A stretch of DNA of 64,000 bases from Bradyrhizobium sp. CCBAU 53340 (GCF_015291645.1 NZ_CP030055.1:1860001-1924000); one strand, 5' to 3'; positions 52,348-61,468 are shown, counted from the stretch's first letter. Numbers and translations are program-made. The notes: a model not told the origin generated them from the sequence alone.

Positions 52348-52581
52348 CTAATCGTCGTCCCAGTAATGACGGCGGATCACGACGCCGCGGTCGTAATCGC
52401 GGTCGTGATGGTACCAGCCATGATGCCAGCCGCGGTCATGCTCGTAGATGCGGGCACGCGGGCCATAATAATCATCGCGGTCGCCGCCGACATAGACACC
52501 GAAGCCGGCCGCATTGGCGATGGTGGGGGCACCGATTGCGAGCGTCGCTACCGCTGCAAGAGCGTAAGTCAACTTCCTCAT
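52348..52581 (-). CDS. Small secreted His/Tyr/Asp-rich protein
   Basis: 77 residues. A signal peptide (about 1-24, cleavage after IANA) leaves a mature part of about 53 residues rich in Tyr, His, Asp and Arg (DRDDYYGPRARIYEHD, HHGWYHHDRDY). The start is set by a strong AGGAGGAGGAACAG site, and a terminator follows. I do not recognise a family; the composition suggests metal or surface binding. Confidence 0.8.
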   Translation of the reverse strand: MRKLTYALAAVATLAIGAPTIANAAGFGVYVGGDRDDYYGPRARIYEHDRGWHHGWYHHDRDYDRGVVIRRHYWDDD

Positions 52582-52767
52582 CTGTTCCTCCTCCTTCTGG
52601 ATGGTCCGGGGGGCAACTTCTGTCGCCGCGGCCTGTTGCAGGAACTGGCGAGAAACTTTCTTGAATGGTTGTTCAGGTTTCCCGTGTTCACCGTGAGAAA
52701 GCCAAAAATGCGTGCTGAACTCGGTGTTCATCGGAACATGCATTGCGTCGGATCGCTGGCCAGCCAA

Positions 52768-53142
52768 ATGACAAATATGTCGGAACCGTCTTCGATCCTG
52801 ATCGTGGAAGATGAATATCCGCTCCAGGGCGTGCTCGAAATGGTCCTCGCCGAGGCGGGCTTCATGTCCGACATCCTTGCATCCGGCGAGGAGGCGATCA
52901 CGGTGTTCGTCGCACGCGGGAAGAAGCACAAGGCGCTGGTGACCGATGTCAATCTCAGCGGCAGGCTGAACGGCTGGGATCTCGCCCGGCGCATGAGGGA
53001 GAAGGATCCGGCTCTTCCGGTCGTGTACATCACGGGCAGTGCCGGCGCCGCATTGTGGAAATCACAGGGCGTGCCCAACAGCATGCTTCTCGAAAAGCCG
53101 TTTCACCCCGATCGGCTGGTCGCGGCGCTTATGCAGCTGTGA
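52768..53142 (+). CDS. Single-domain response regulator
   Basis: 124 residues, receiver domain only (no output domain). ILIVEDEYPL gives the acidic pocket, VTDVNLSG the phospho-acceptor Asp, ITGSAGA the Thr, and EKPF the Lys. It would act through another protein or as a phosphate shuttle. There is no histidine kinase nearby. The start is uncertain: ATG 52768 or 52777, neither with a good ribosome site. It converges on the GNAT gene. Confidence 0.85.
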   Translation: MTNMSEPSSILIVEDEYPLQGVLEMVLAEAGFMSDILASGEEAITVFVARGKKHKALVTDVNLSGRLNGWDLARRMREKDPALPVVYITGSAGAALWKSQGVPNSMLLEKPFHPDRLVAALMQL

Positions 53143-53161
53143 ACTGCCGGCATGTCATGCT

Positions 53162-53659
53162 TCACCGCCTGATGCGGTAGATCACCACGGCCTCGCCGTG
53201 ATGCGTCGTGGTCTTCTCGAGGACGTAGCTCGATTTCTCCAGCACACGGCGGGATGCGCCGTGTCGGACGGAGACCAGGCCGATGAGGGACGGCAGCTCG
53301 AAGCGTGACAGTCCGATGTCCGTCAGCGCCGTTGCGATCTCGCTGGCAAGTCCCTGGCCCCAAAGACTGCGCTTGAACGTGTAGGCGACCTCGATCTCGT
53401 CGATGTCGTCGACGAGGATGTGCCGGATGCCCGCCCGTCCGGCGAACGCGCCGTCGCCGGTTCGGAGCACCCAGAGCCCGAAGCCGTGTCGGTCCCAATG
53501 CGCCATGTTGGTGGCGAGATAGGCCCTGGTCGCTTCGGCGGGGCGCACGCCGCCGAGAAAGCGCGACACTTCGGGATCGAGGTGCAGTTCGACCAGGTCG
53601 GCGAGATGATCTTCGCGCAAACGCTCGGCGGTCAGTCTTTTTGTGCTGAAGTCGTCCAT
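53162..53659 (-). CDS. GNAT acetyltransferase (RimJ/RimL type)
   Basis: 165 residues. LTAERLREDHLADLVELHLD near the start, GLWVLRTGDGAFAGRAGI and the acetyl-CoA loop WGQGLASEIATALTDIGL match the family that acetylates ribosomal proteins or small amines. The substrate is unknown. It is single and divergent from nothing close; the region upstream holds a repeat (53712-53858). Confidence 0.85.
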   Translation of the reverse strand: MDDFSTKRLTAERLREDHLADLVELHLDPEVSRFLGGVRPAEATRAYLATNMAHWDRHGFGLWVLRTGDGAFAGRAGIRHILVDDIDEIEVAYTFKRSLWGQGLASEIATALTDIGLSRFELPSLIGLVSVRHGASRRVLEKSSYVLEKTTTHHGEAVVIYRIRR

Positions 53660-53711
53660 GAGCAGATCACCGCTTCCGCGACATCTTGTCGGTCATGCTA
53701 TCGATGGAGGC

Positions 53712-53858
53712 TGATGATGGCATCATGCCAGTGTTTTGCCCGACGCGTCAACGGATTTTCCGAAGTTCATGGCCCGCATGATTTTCTGTATGCCAAACCG
53801 TTGATTTCACAACCCCCGTCTACTGTGCATGGGGTTGTTTTCGAGTTTTGGTTTTGCG
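53712..53858. repeat. Probable intergenic repeat (TGTTTTGCCCGACG...ACTGTGCATGGGGTTG)
   Basis: TGATGGCATCATGCCAGTGTTTTGCCCGACGCGTCAACGG and, further on, CTACTGTGCATGGGGTTGTTTTCGA: I recall this pair as a recurring Bradyrhizobium intergenic sequence. It fills the gap between the GNAT and feoB genes. The call is from memory and has no second copy in this window. Confidence 0.45.
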
Positions 53859-53862
53859 GACG

Positions 53863-55734
53863 CTAACCTGCGCCCAGTGCGACCGCGACGTTGTAGGTCA
53901 GGAGGCTCGCGGCATAGGCCAGCACGAGCATGTAGGTGAAGGTCACGGCCATCCAGGTCCAGCTTCCGGTCTCGCGCCTGATGACGGCGAGCGTCGAGGC
54001 GCATTGCGGGGCGAAGATGTACCAGGCGAGCAGCGACAGGGCGGTGGCGAGCGACCATTTCGTCGCCAGCACCTGGCCGATCTGCTCGGCCGCCTCCTTG
54101 CCGCCTTCGATCGCATAGACGGTGCCGAGCGCGGCGACCGCGACCTCGCGCGCCGCCATGCCCGGGATCAGCGCGACCGCGATCTGCCAGTTGAAGCCGA
54201 CCGGCGCGAGCAGCGGCGCAATCGCCTTGCCGATGATGGCGGCGAGGCTGAAATCGATGGCCGGCTCGGTGGCACCCGCAGGCGGCTGCGGGAACGAGGC
54301 CAGGAACCAGATCAGCACCATCATCGAGAAGATCGTGGTGCCGGCGCGCTGCAGGAACATCTTTGCGCGGGTGTAGATGCCGATCGCGATCGATTTCAGC
54401 CTCGGCATCTTGTAGTCGGGCAGTTCCAGCATGAACGGCGCCGGCGCATAGTCGCGCAGCATGAAGAATTTGATCAGGAACGAGACGGCAAGCGCGCTGG
54501 TGATGCCGGCGGCGTAGAGGCCGAACATCACGAGGCCCTGCAGGTTGATGAAGCCCCAGACGTCCCTGGCCGGAATGAAGGCGGAGATGATCAGCGTGTA
54601 GACCGGAATGCGCGCCGAGCAGGTCATCAGCGGTGCGATCAGGATGGTGGTCAGCCGGTCGCGCTTGTTGTCGATGACGCGCGTCGCCATGATGCCGGGA
54701 ATGGCGCAGGCAAAGCTCGACAGCAGCGGGATGAAGGCGCGGCCGTGCAGCCCCGCGCCGCCCATGATGCGGTCCATCAGGAAGGCGGCGCGCGCCATGT
54801 AGCCGAAATCTTCCAGCAGCAGGATGAACAGGAAGATGATGATGATCTGCGGCAGGAACACGACGACACTGCCGACGCCTGATATCACGCCGTTCTGCAG
54901 GAAGCTCTGCAGCAGGCCGGCGGGCAGGGTGGCGTGCACGAAGTCGCCGAGCGCATCGAAGCCCGATTGCAGCAGTTCCATCAGCGGCTGCGCCCAGGCG
55001 AACACCGCCTGGAACATCACGAACAGGATCGCCGCCAGCACGATCAGCCCGCCGACGGGATGCAGCACGATCGCGTCGATCCGCGCAGTCCAGGTGTCGG
55101 GTCTCGCAGGCAGGCTGACGCAGTCGGCGATGATGCGGTCGGCCTCGCGCTGGCTGGCTCGCAGCTCGGAGACGCTGAGCGCGCGCCAATTGTTCTCGGC
55201 CGGTTCGGCGGCGAGCTTGGCTGAGATCTCGTCGGTCAGCGCCAGCAGGTCGGCCGTGCCGCCCTTGCGCACCGCGATCGAGGTGACCACGGGCACGCCA
55301 AGCTCGTTGGCAAGCCTGTTGACGTCGACCGTGATGCCGCGGCGGCTTGCGATGTCGAACATGTTGAGCACCAGCACCAGCGGCCGGCCGGTGCGCTTGA
55401 GCTCGAGCAGCAGGCGGATGGTCAGGCGCAGATTGGTGGAGTCGGCCACGCACAGCACGAGGTCGGGCAAGGTCTCGCCGGAGGCCTTGCCGAGCACGAA
55501 GTCGCGGGTGATCTCCTCGTCCGGGCTGCGGCCGCGCAGCGAATAGGTGCCGGGTAGGTCGACGACCGAGACCTGGCGGCCCAAGGGGGTGACGAAAAAA
55601 CCTTCCTTGCGCTCGACGGTGACGCCCGGATAGTTCGCGACCTTCTGCCGGCTGCCGGTCAGGGCATTGAACAGCGACGTCTTGCCGCTGTTCGGCGTGC
55701 CCACCAGGGCGAGATGCAGAAGAGGTAATTCCAT
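53863..55734 (-). CDS. feoB: Ferrous iron transport protein B
   Basis: 623 residues. The N-terminal GTPase has G1 GTPNSGKTS (12-20), G3 DLPGTYSL, and G4 NMFD. The membrane part follows with two Gate domains and the FeoB core (LSSFACAIPGIMATRVIDNKRDRL). The C-terminal membrane part carries the ALIPGMAAREVAVAALGTVYA segment. It moves Fe2+ across the inner membrane. It starts 22 bp after feoA. The protein is shorter than the E. coli form (773 residues), typical of alphaproteobacterial FeoB. Confidence 0.95.
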   Translation of the reverse strand: MELPLLHLALVGTPNSGKTSLFNALTGSRQKVANYPGVTVERKEGFFVTPLGRQVSVVDLPGTYSLRGRSPDEEITRDFVLGKASGETLPDLVLCVADSTNLRLTIRLLLELKRTGRPLVLVLNMFDIASRRGITVDVNRLANELGVPVVTSIAVRKGGTADLLALTDEISAKLAAEPAENNWRALSVSELRASQREADRIIADCVSLPARPDTWTARIDAIVLHPVGGLIVLAAILFVMFQAVFAWAQPLMELLQSGFDALGDFVHATLPAGLLQSFLQNGVISGVGSVVVFLPQIIIIFLFILLLEDFGYMARAAFLMDRIMGGAGLHGRAFIPLLSSFACAIPGIMATRVIDNKRDRLTTILIAPLMTCSARIPVYTLIISAFIPARDVWGFINLQGLVMFGLYAAGITSALAVSFLIKFFMLRDYAPAPFMLELPDYKMPRLKSIAIGIYTRAKMFLQRAGTTIFSMMVLIWFLASFPQPPAGATEPAIDFSLAAIIGKAIAPLLAPVGFNWQIAVALIPGMAAREVAVAALGTVYAIEGGKEAAEQIGQVLATKWSLATALSLLAWYIFAPQCASTLAVIRRETGSWTWMAVTFTYMLVLAYAASLLTYNVAVALGAG

Positions 55735-55756
55735 GGATCAGATATCCGGTCGCGAT

Positions 55757-56032
55757 CTAGGCGACGACGATGGCCATGGCCTCGCGGCGGCGCACCGCGA
55801 TGGTGATGTTGTCGACCCGCACGGCGATCGGGTCGCGGCCGACCAGTCCCTCGTGCAGGATCTCGACCCGGGCGCCCTCGACGAAGCCGAGTTCGATCAG
55901 CCGGCTCTCGAGCTCGATGTCCGAGAGCGCCGATCCCGCATCCTTGGCGGACAGGTGCTGAATGACGCCGGTGTAGCCGCGCTGGGCCAGGCCCAGCGGC
56001 ATCTTGCGGCGCGTATCATGAGTGTCGGTCAT
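55757..56032 (-). CDS. feoA: Ferrous iron transport protein A
   Basis: 91 residues. An SH3-like FeoA fold with RLIELGFVEGARVEILHEG and the closing PIAVRVDNITIAVRRREAMAI is clear. It is a cytoplasmic partner that stimulates FeoB. The ATG at 56032 is used; an ATG at 56002 is possible. It is upstream of feoB in one operon. No Fur-box was identified by eye. Confidence 0.92.
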   Translation of the reverse strand: MTDTHDTRRKMPLGLAQRGYTGVIQHLSAKDAGSALSDIELESRLIELGFVEGARVEILHEGLVGRDPIAVRVDNITIAVRRREAMAIVVA

Positions 56033-56142
56033 GCCCTGTATTTTCAACGCGGGGCATGGAGGTCAAGCGCGCGCGCCCATGGAAACTGCACCTTAGAGCG
56101 ATTTTAAAGTGCAGATCACGAAGCCGTGCCCAGGCGCCGGCG

Positions 56143-56397
56143 CTATTGCGCCGGGACCTTGTCCGGCTGCATGGCGGCCAGGGCGCGGCTCTTGAAGTAG
56201 TCGAGCACGAACAGGCGGATCGCCGAGGACAAATTGCCCTGCTGGCGGGCGCCGTCGATTTCGCCGACGAGCTCGGACAGCGTCATGTTGCGCAGGCCCG
56301 AGATCTCCTTCATGCCGTTCCAGAACGCCTCTTCCAGGCTGACGCTGGTCTTGTGGCCGGCGACCACGATCGAGCGCTTCACGACGGGCGACTTCAT
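56143..56397 (-). CDS. Ribbon-helix-helix domain protein
   Basis: 84 residues. KRSIVVAGHKTSVSLEEAFW gives the beta strand and first helix, NMTLSELVGEIDG the second; this is the RHH_4-type domain of alphaproteobacteria (Pfam PF13467). It probably binds DNA as a dimer. Its ATG (56397) overlaps the stop of the DUF4169 gene (ATGA), so the two are translationally coupled. The same order fumC-DUF4169-RHH is seen in other rhizobia, from memory. Confidence 0.85.
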   Translation of the reverse strand: MKSPVVKRSIVVAGHKTSVSLEEAFWNGMKEISGLRNMTLSELVGEIDGARQQGNLSSAIRLFVLDYFKSRALAAMQPDKVPAQ

Positions 56398-56582
56398 GGC
56401 TGGTCCTCGCGATCGATCTGGTGCTGGTCCAGATGTGCCTTCGCCTGGTCCGCCTGCTTTTTCTCCGCCGATCGCTCGGCCTTCGTGCGGCCGAACTTCG
56501 TTCGGTTGGCGTCCGCCTGCTTCGCCGAGGCTTCCCGTTCGGCGCGCTTCCTGAAACGATTCAGGTTGATGACGTTCCCCAT
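56394..56582 (-). CDS. DUF4169 small basic protein
   Basis: 62 residues, MGNVINLNRFRKRAEREASA then a highly charged Lys/Arg/Glu helix. DUF4169 is a short alphaproteobacterial family of unknown function. The ribosome site GGAGACGCAGC is good. It overlaps the RHH gene by four bases and follows fumC by 278 bp. Confidence 0.85.
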   Translation of the reverse strand: MGNVINLNRFRKRAEREASAKQADANRTKFGRTKAERSAEKKQADQAKAHLDQHQIDREDQP

Positions 56583-56860
56583 GCTGCGTCTCCATCATCC
56601 GATCCTTTCCAGGCTGGATGAAACGTTCAGAAACGGGGTGCCGCGTTGCGCCCCAAAAGACTTGATCTTCATTCGTTCGTCCTCGTCAATCGGCCTCAGG
56701 GCCATTAAACGATGAATTTTGCCCATCAAGGGCTGTAAGGGCTTGCGTAGCATCCGCTCCCGCCGCCACATTGACGGTAATCAAATCCCGTCCTTTAAGC
56801 CCTATATTTGTGAGCCCCTGGGGCTCCGTATCATTACGGATGGCTATCGGAATTCGGAAT

Positions 56861-58276
56861 TCATCCGGGTCGCGTCATCTTTTCCGGCTGCACCAGGCGG
56901 TCGAATTCGTCGCCAGAGACGAAGCCTAATCGCAGCGCCTCCTCCTTCAGCGTGGTGCCGTTGGCATGCGCGGTCTTGGCGACCTTGGCGGCGTTGTCGT
57001 AGCCGATCTTCGGCGCCAGCGCGGTCACCAGCATCAGCGAACGCTCCATCAGCTCCTTGATGTGCTTCTGGTCCGCTCGGATACCGCTGACGCAATGCTC
57101 GGTGAAGGAGCGCGCGGCATCCGCCATCAGGCGGATCGAGTGCAGCATGTTGTAGGCGAGCACGGGCTTGTAGACATTGAGCTCGAAATGGCCCTGGCTG
57201 CCGGCGACCGTGATGGCGGTGTGATTGCCGAACACCTGGCAGCACACCATGGTCATCGCCTCGCATTGCGTCGGATTGACCTTGCCCGGCATGATCGACG
57301 AGCCCGGCTCGTTCTCCGGCAGGATCAATTCGCCGAGGCCCGAGCGCGGGCCCGATCCGAGCAGGCGGATGTCGTTGGCGATCTTGAACAGGCCTGTGGC
57401 GACGGAATTGATGGCGCCGTGCGCCAGCACATAGGCGTCGTTCGAGGCCAGTGCCTCGAATTTGTTGGCGGCGCTGGTAAAGGGCAGTTTGGTGATCTTG
57501 GCGACGTTCCTTGCGAACAGCTTTGCAAAGCGCGGCTTGGAGTTGAGGCCGGTGCCGACCGCGGTGCCGCCCTGCGCCAATGGATAGAGATCCTTCACCG
57601 CGACCTTGAGCCGCGCGATGCCGCTCTCGACCTGCGCGGCATAGCCTGAAAATTCCTGACCGAGCGTCAGCGGCGTCGCATCCTGGGTATGGGTGCGGCC
57701 GATCTTCACGATCTTTGCGAACTCCTTCTCCTTCTTCCGCAGCGCGCGGTGCAGCTCACCGAGCGCCGGGACCAGATCGGCGGTGATGCGACTCGCAGCC
57801 GCGACGTGCATCGCGGTCGGGAAACTATCGTTCGACGACTGGCTCATGTTGACGTGGTCGTTGGGATGTACCGGCTTCTTGGCACCGAGCTCGCCGCCGA
57901 GCAGCTCGTTGGCGCGGTTGGCGATGACCTCGTTGAGGTTCATGTTGCTCTGCGTGCCCGAACCGGTCTGCCATACGACCAGCGGGAAATGATCATCGAG
58001 CTTGCCCTCGATCACCTCGTGCGCGGCGCGGATGATCGCGCCGGCTCTGCGCTTGTCGAGCAGGCCGAGCTCGAGGTTGGACTGCGCGGCCGCAAGCTTG
58101 ACGATGCCGAGCGCATGCACCAGCGAGATCGGCATGCGATCGATGCCGATGCGGAAATTCTGGCGCGAGCGTTCGGTCTGCGCGCCCCAATAGCGGTCGG
58201 CGGGGACCTCGATGGGACCGAAGCTGTCGGTCTCGGTGCGGGTTGCGGAGCGGGCAGTCTTCGCAGTCTTGGCCAT
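56861..58276 (-). CDS. fumC: Class II fumarate hydratase
   Basis: 471 residues. It hydrates fumarate to malate in the TCA cycle. The family signature [10 protein letters not shown] is at 325-334, with [10 protein letters not shown] at 105-112 and the catalytic [10 protein letters not shown] at 193-202. The start at 58276 is preferred; an in-frame ATG four codons upstream (58288) has no ribosome site. It lies between sspB and the DUF4169/RHH pair, a group conserved in rhizobia. A possible -10 box (TATATA, 58329-58334) precedes it. Confidence 0.95.
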   Translation of the reverse strand: MAKTAKTARSATRTETDSFGPIEVPADRYWGAQTERSRQNFRIGIDRMPISLVHALGIVKLAAAQSNLELGLLDKRRAGAIIRAAHEVIEGKLDDHFPLVVWQTGSGTQSNMNLNEVIANRANELLGGELGAKKPVHPNDHVNMSQSSNDSFPTAMHVAAASRITADLVPALGELHRALRKKEKEFAKIVKIGRTHTQDATPLTLGQEFSGYAAQVESGIARLKVAVKDLYPLAQGGTAVGTGLNSKPRFAKLFARNVAKITKLPFTSAANKFEALASNDAYVLAHGAINSVATGLFKIANDIRLLGSGPRSGLGELILPENEPGSSIMPGKVNPTQCEAMTMVCCQVFGNHTAITVAGSQGHFELNVYKPVLAYNMLHSIRLMADAARSFTEHCVSGIRADQKHIKELMERSLMLVTALAPKIGYDNAAKVAKTAHANGTTLKEEALRLGFVSGDEFDRLVQPEKMTRPG

Positions 58277-58375
58277 GAGCACATCCATTCTGCCGCACGA
58301 AACGCCGCGCGGCCTCTTCATGTGCTTCTATATAGGGAGTTTGGCCGGGCGCGACGGTCTCGCGACCAAGCTAGA

Positions 58376-58894
58376 TCATTTCTTGCGGAAACGATCGAGC
58401 CGCACGACTTCGGCGCCGCCTTGGTTTGGCGGGGTCGGCTCCTCGGCACCTGCCGCAGTCTCGGCGGCAGGCGCGGGCACCGACACGGCCGACGGCGCGG
58501 GGGCGGCCGGCAGGTTCTCCGGAGCGACCTCGGCGACGTCGGACGTGTCGAACTGGAGGCCGAATTTCACGGACGGGTCGAGGAAGCTCTTGATGGCACT
58601 GAATGGCACCACCAGCCGCTCAGGAATGCCGCCGAAGGACAGGCCGACCTCGAAACGGTCCTCGAGCACGGTCAGGTCCCAGAACTGATGCTGGAGGATG
58701 ATCGTCATCTCTTCCGGATATTGAGCGAGCAGTCGCGACGACAGCTTCACGCCCTCGGCCTTCGATACGAAGGTGATGAAGAAATGATGCTCGCCCGGCA
58801 GGCCATGGGCTGCGGCATCGGTCAGCACCTTGCGCAGCACGCCGCGCAGCGCGTCGCGGGCCAGCACATCGTATCGGATATGATCGGTCGCCAT
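58376..58894 (-). CDS. sspB: SspB-family ClpXP adaptor
   Basis: 172 residues. The SspB-like fold shows MATDHIRYDVLARDALRGVL, then HHFFITFVSKAEGVKLS and QYPEEMTIILQHQFWDL. A Pro/Ala-rich linker leads to the short basic tail RLDRFRKK expected to dock on ClpX. SspB delivers SsrA-tagged proteins to ClpXP. The start has AGGACC upstream. Immediately upstream on the same strand is the tmRNA gene that makes that tag. Confidence 0.93.
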   Translation of the reverse strand: MATDHIRYDVLARDALRGVLRKVLTDAAAHGLPGEHHFFITFVSKAEGVKLSSRLLAQYPEEMTIILQHQFWDLTVLEDRFEVGLSFGGIPERLVVPFSAIKSFLDPSVKFGLQFDTSDVAEVAPENLPAAPAPSAVSVPAPAAETAAGAEEPTPPNQGGAEVVRLDRFRKK

Positions 58895-59004
58895 GGTGGT
58901 CCTGTTGCATTCCTGGGGCCAGACCCTGCCGGCCCGACTCGCCAAGCCGCAATAGTACCGCGCCTGACGGGTCAGCAGGAGTCCCCGCCGGGAAGGAAAT
59001 CAGA

Positions 59005-59336
59005 GGTAAGTGGAGGCTTCTGTTGCCAGGTGCCTCCGAACCCCGCCTAGCGGAGCTTAACCCGCTAGGACTTTAAGATGGTCTTTCAAACTGCGTTACG
59101 CAGCCTGAGCAACCGGAGCAAAGTTGTCGTTGGCAACTATTGCAGTAGCCCGATAACGGCGGAACAATACCGGGAAAAAGCACGCCCTTTACGCCCTCGT
59201 CGATCCTATTTCGCCCCCGCCAAAGCCCAGCTCCGGGTAGCCCCGCTGGTGGGCTTTGGTGGAGGCGCCGGGTACCGCCCCCGGGTCCGAATGGTTTATT
59301 GCGACGACCGTTTATTTCCATAGCCGGCGAACCGGC
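59005..59336 (-). ncRNA. ssrA: Transfer-messenger RNA, circularly permuted two-piece form
   Basis: On the minus strand the acceptor piece comes first and ends GGCGCCTCCACCA (CCA at 59257-59259). A spacer of about 38 bases follows, which itself can form a AAGCCCA/TGGGCTT hairpin. The coding piece then starts GGGGGCGAAATAGGATCGAC at 59218, the classic tmRNA 5' end. GGGGGCG pairs with CGCCTCC to form the 7 bp acceptor stem. The tag frame (59096-59134) reads ANDNFAPVAQAA then TAA. This order and spacer removal match the alphaproteobacterial two-piece tmRNA. End positions are approximate. It tags stalled proteins for ClpXP. Confidence 0.95.
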
Positions 59337-59342
59337 ACCCCC

Positions 59343-59348
59343 AATATA
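59343..59348 (-). promoter_or_regulatory. Likely -10 element of ssrA
   Basis: TATATT on the minus strand, about 7 bases before the GGGGGTGCCGG that would start the transcript. A matching -35 at normal spacing is not obvious. Confidence 0.4.
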
Positions 59349-59470
59349 GGGGGCAAAGGTTTCAAAAAACAGAGGTTTCGAGCCAAGAAGGGACGGTTCC
59401 TTTGGATAGGTCCGAGTTGGTCGTCAGCCTGATCTTGGCCGCGTCGTGGGTCCCATTCTAAGCTCCTGAC

Positions 59471-60076
59471 ATGTCCACGGATTCAGCACCGGCCGCCCAA
59501 GAGCCGGATCTCTCCGCCGCCAATGCCCCTCCGCCCGGCCTCGGCGCGTTGTTCCTGGCCTTTGCCCGGATGTCGCTGGCCGGTTTTGGCGGCGTCCTGG
59601 TATTTGCCAGGCATGCCATCGTCGACCAGCACCGCTGGATGACAGCGGACGAGTTCAACGAGACCTTCGCGCTCTGCCATTTCCTGCCCGGGCCCAACAT
59701 CGTCAATCTGTCGATGGTGTTCGGCTCGCGGTTGCGCGGCATCGCCGGCGGCGTTGCCGCCTTCACCGGGCTGTTGCTGCCGCCGACGCTAATCATGACC
59801 GTGCTCGCGATCATCTACGCCCGGTTTGGCGACGTGGAGGTGCTACGTCGTAGTCTCGCAGGAATCTCATGCGCGGCGGTCGGTCTGTTGATCGCCGTGG
59901 TGTTCCGGATGATGACGCCGCTGCTCAAGCGGATGGACATCGTCGTGCTCATCCTGATGCTCGGCGTGTTCCTCGCCATCGGCGTGCTTCGTTTGCCGCT
60001 TCAAGCGGTGCTGCTGGTCGCGATCCCTCTCAGCATCGGCGTCACATGTCTGATGCGGCGGAAGGTAACAACATGA
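59471..60076 (+). CDS. Chromate transporter, first half (CHR domain)
   Basis: 201 residues with six hydrophobic helices and the CHR motifs FARMSLAGFGGVLVFARHAIV and FALCHFLPGPNIVNLSMVFG. The latter is the conserved FxxxLPGP segment. This is a short-chain CHR protein that works with a second half. The next gene overlaps its stop by ATGA, so both are made together. Chromate efflux is the family role; sulfate or another anion is possible. Confidence 0.88.
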   Translation: MSTDSAPAAQEPDLSAANAPPPGLGALFLAFARMSLAGFGGVLVFARHAIVDQHRWMTADEFNETFALCHFLPGPNIVNLSMVFGSRLRGIAGGVAAFTGLLLPPTLIMTVLAIIYARFGDVEVLRRSLAGISCAAVGLLIAVVFRMMTPLLKRMDIVVLILMLGVFLAIGVLRLPLQAVLLVAIPLSIGVTCLMRRKVTT

Positions 60077-60603
60077 GCAGCGAGAACCCGATCTGGGCGC
60101 TGATCTCCACCTTTGGTCTAATGTCCCTGTTTGCCGTCGGCGGCGCAGCGGCCGCAGTGCCCGAGATGCACCGCATCGCCGTCGAGGTGCATCACTGGAT
60201 GACCGACAAGCAGTTTGCGGATGCCTACGCGATCGCACAGCTTTCTCCGGGTCCAAACGTGCTCATCGTGACGTTAATCGGCTATGCCGTGGCCGGCATT
60301 CCTGGCGCGCTGGCGGCAACGCTCGCGATGTGCCTGCCAACAGCACTGCTTGCCTATTATGTCAGCCGGCTCCTGAACCGGCCGAGCCAATCGCGCTGGC
60401 CCGGCCTGATCCAGGCTGCACTGGTTCCACTCTCGATCGGATTGATGGCAGCGAGTGCGCTGATCCTGGCCCAATCGACCGATCGCAATCTTGCTGCGCT
60501 GCTTCTGACCGCGACGGTTGCGGTGATCGCGTCCGTCTCGCGCGTCAATCCGCTATGGCTTCTGCTCACAGGTGGTCTGTTGGGTTTTGCTGGCATTGTT
60601 TGA
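60073..60603 (+). CDS. Chromate transporter, second half (CHR domain)
   Basis: 176 residues. ISTFGLMSLFAVGGAAAAVPE and the AIAQLSPGPNVLIVTLIG segment match the CHR motifs of the first half, giving a split, two-protein transporter. ATGA overlap with the first gene (60073-60076). The two halves would have antiparallel topology. Confidence 0.88.
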   Translation: MSSENPIWALISTFGLMSLFAVGGAAAAVPEMHRIAVEVHHWMTDKQFADAYAIAQLSPGPNVLIVTLIGYAVAGIPGALAATLAMCLPTALLAYYVSRLLNRPSQSRWPGLIQAALVPLSIGLMAASALILAQSTDRNLAALLLTATVAVIASVSRVNPLWLLLTGGLLGFAGIV

Positions 60604-60696
60604 TGAAAATCGCTAGGCAATGCTGCGGGCCGGGGATCCCTTCCAGCCGATTAGAAAAACAGTGCTCGTGACTTACGGGTCGCGGAGGAGACATGC

Positions 60697-61461
60697 ATGG
60701 CCGATACAATGGGCCACTCGGCAGCGACAGCCTCAAGAAACACATCGGTGGCGCTCGGCTTCTGCCTGCTGGCCATTGCGCCGCAGATTTTCGAATTCAT
60801 CTGGTCGATCGGGACGATCTTTGGCTGGGGCGCCGGGCGCGGTCCGGCAACGGTTCTGGTCAGCCACGCCTTAGCGTTGGTCGCCGGCGCTCCCGCTGCG
60901 CTGCTCGGCGCGGTCAGCGGTGACACCAAGAAGGCATCGTCGGATGTATTGCTGGCACTAATCTATTCCTATCCGCTGTTTGCAGTGGCGATCGTCACGC
61001 TGTTCATGACGATCAAGTCGGCGCAGGACTATATCGGCGGCGTCATTCTGATGGCGGTTGCATTGTTCGCGCTGTGGGCCTCGAGCGATCTGCAGGGCAT
61101 GCGCGGCTTCTCCTTCGGCGCAGGCACCGCGCCACGGATGTTCGGCGGATTGCTGGTGGCTCTGTCCGCCGCGATCGCCCTGACGGGCCTTTTGAACGAG
61201 GGGCCGGCACTCGCCCATTATTCCTGGCGCGGGCCGCTGTTCGTGATGTGCGCGATCCTGTTCTTCGCCCTGGCGATCCGGCCGCTTGGCCTCGTGGTCT
61301 CGGCGTTCGTGAGCTTCATGATCGCCGCGCTCGGATCGCATGAGACGCGCTGGGGGGAGGCCGCCATCGTCGGCGCCTGCCTGACGATCGGCTGCGCGCT
61401 GCTGTTCCCGTACGTGCTCGGCCTGCCCATGCCGATGTTCCCGCGTTTCCTGGTTCAGTGA
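60697..61461 (+). CDS. TctB-family small permease with N-terminal extension
   Basis: 254 residues. The C-terminal part (about 105-254) is the usual four-helix TctB protein (QDYIGGVILMAVALFALWAS, GAGTAPRMFGGLLVALS). The first 100 residues are extra and hold about three more hydrophobic segments (SVALGFCLLAIAPQIFEFIW, VLVSHALALVAGAPAALLGA). Usual TctB proteins are 140-180 residues. GGAGGAG lies seven bases before the ATG. It pairs with TctA 7 bp downstream; no TctC binding protein gene is in the window. Confidence 0.82.
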   Translation: MADTMGHSAATASRNTSVALGFCLLAIAPQIFEFIWSIGTIFGWGAGRGPATVLVSHALALVAGAPAALLGAVSGDTKKASSDVLLALIYSYPLFAVAIVTLFMTIKSAQDYIGGVILMAVALFALWASSDLQGMRGFSFGAGTAPRMFGGLLVALSAAIALTGLLNEGPALAHYSWRGPLFVMCAILFFALAIRPLGLVVSAFVSFMIAALGSHETRWGEAAIVGACLTIGCALLFPYVLGLPMPMFPRFLVQ

Positions 61462-61468
61462 GGCTGTC

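Noticed and set aside
59073..59321. Open frame of 82 codons across the tmRNA region
   Set aside because: The sequence is explained by tmRNA structure (acceptor stem, CCA, tag frame); the long frame is incidental.
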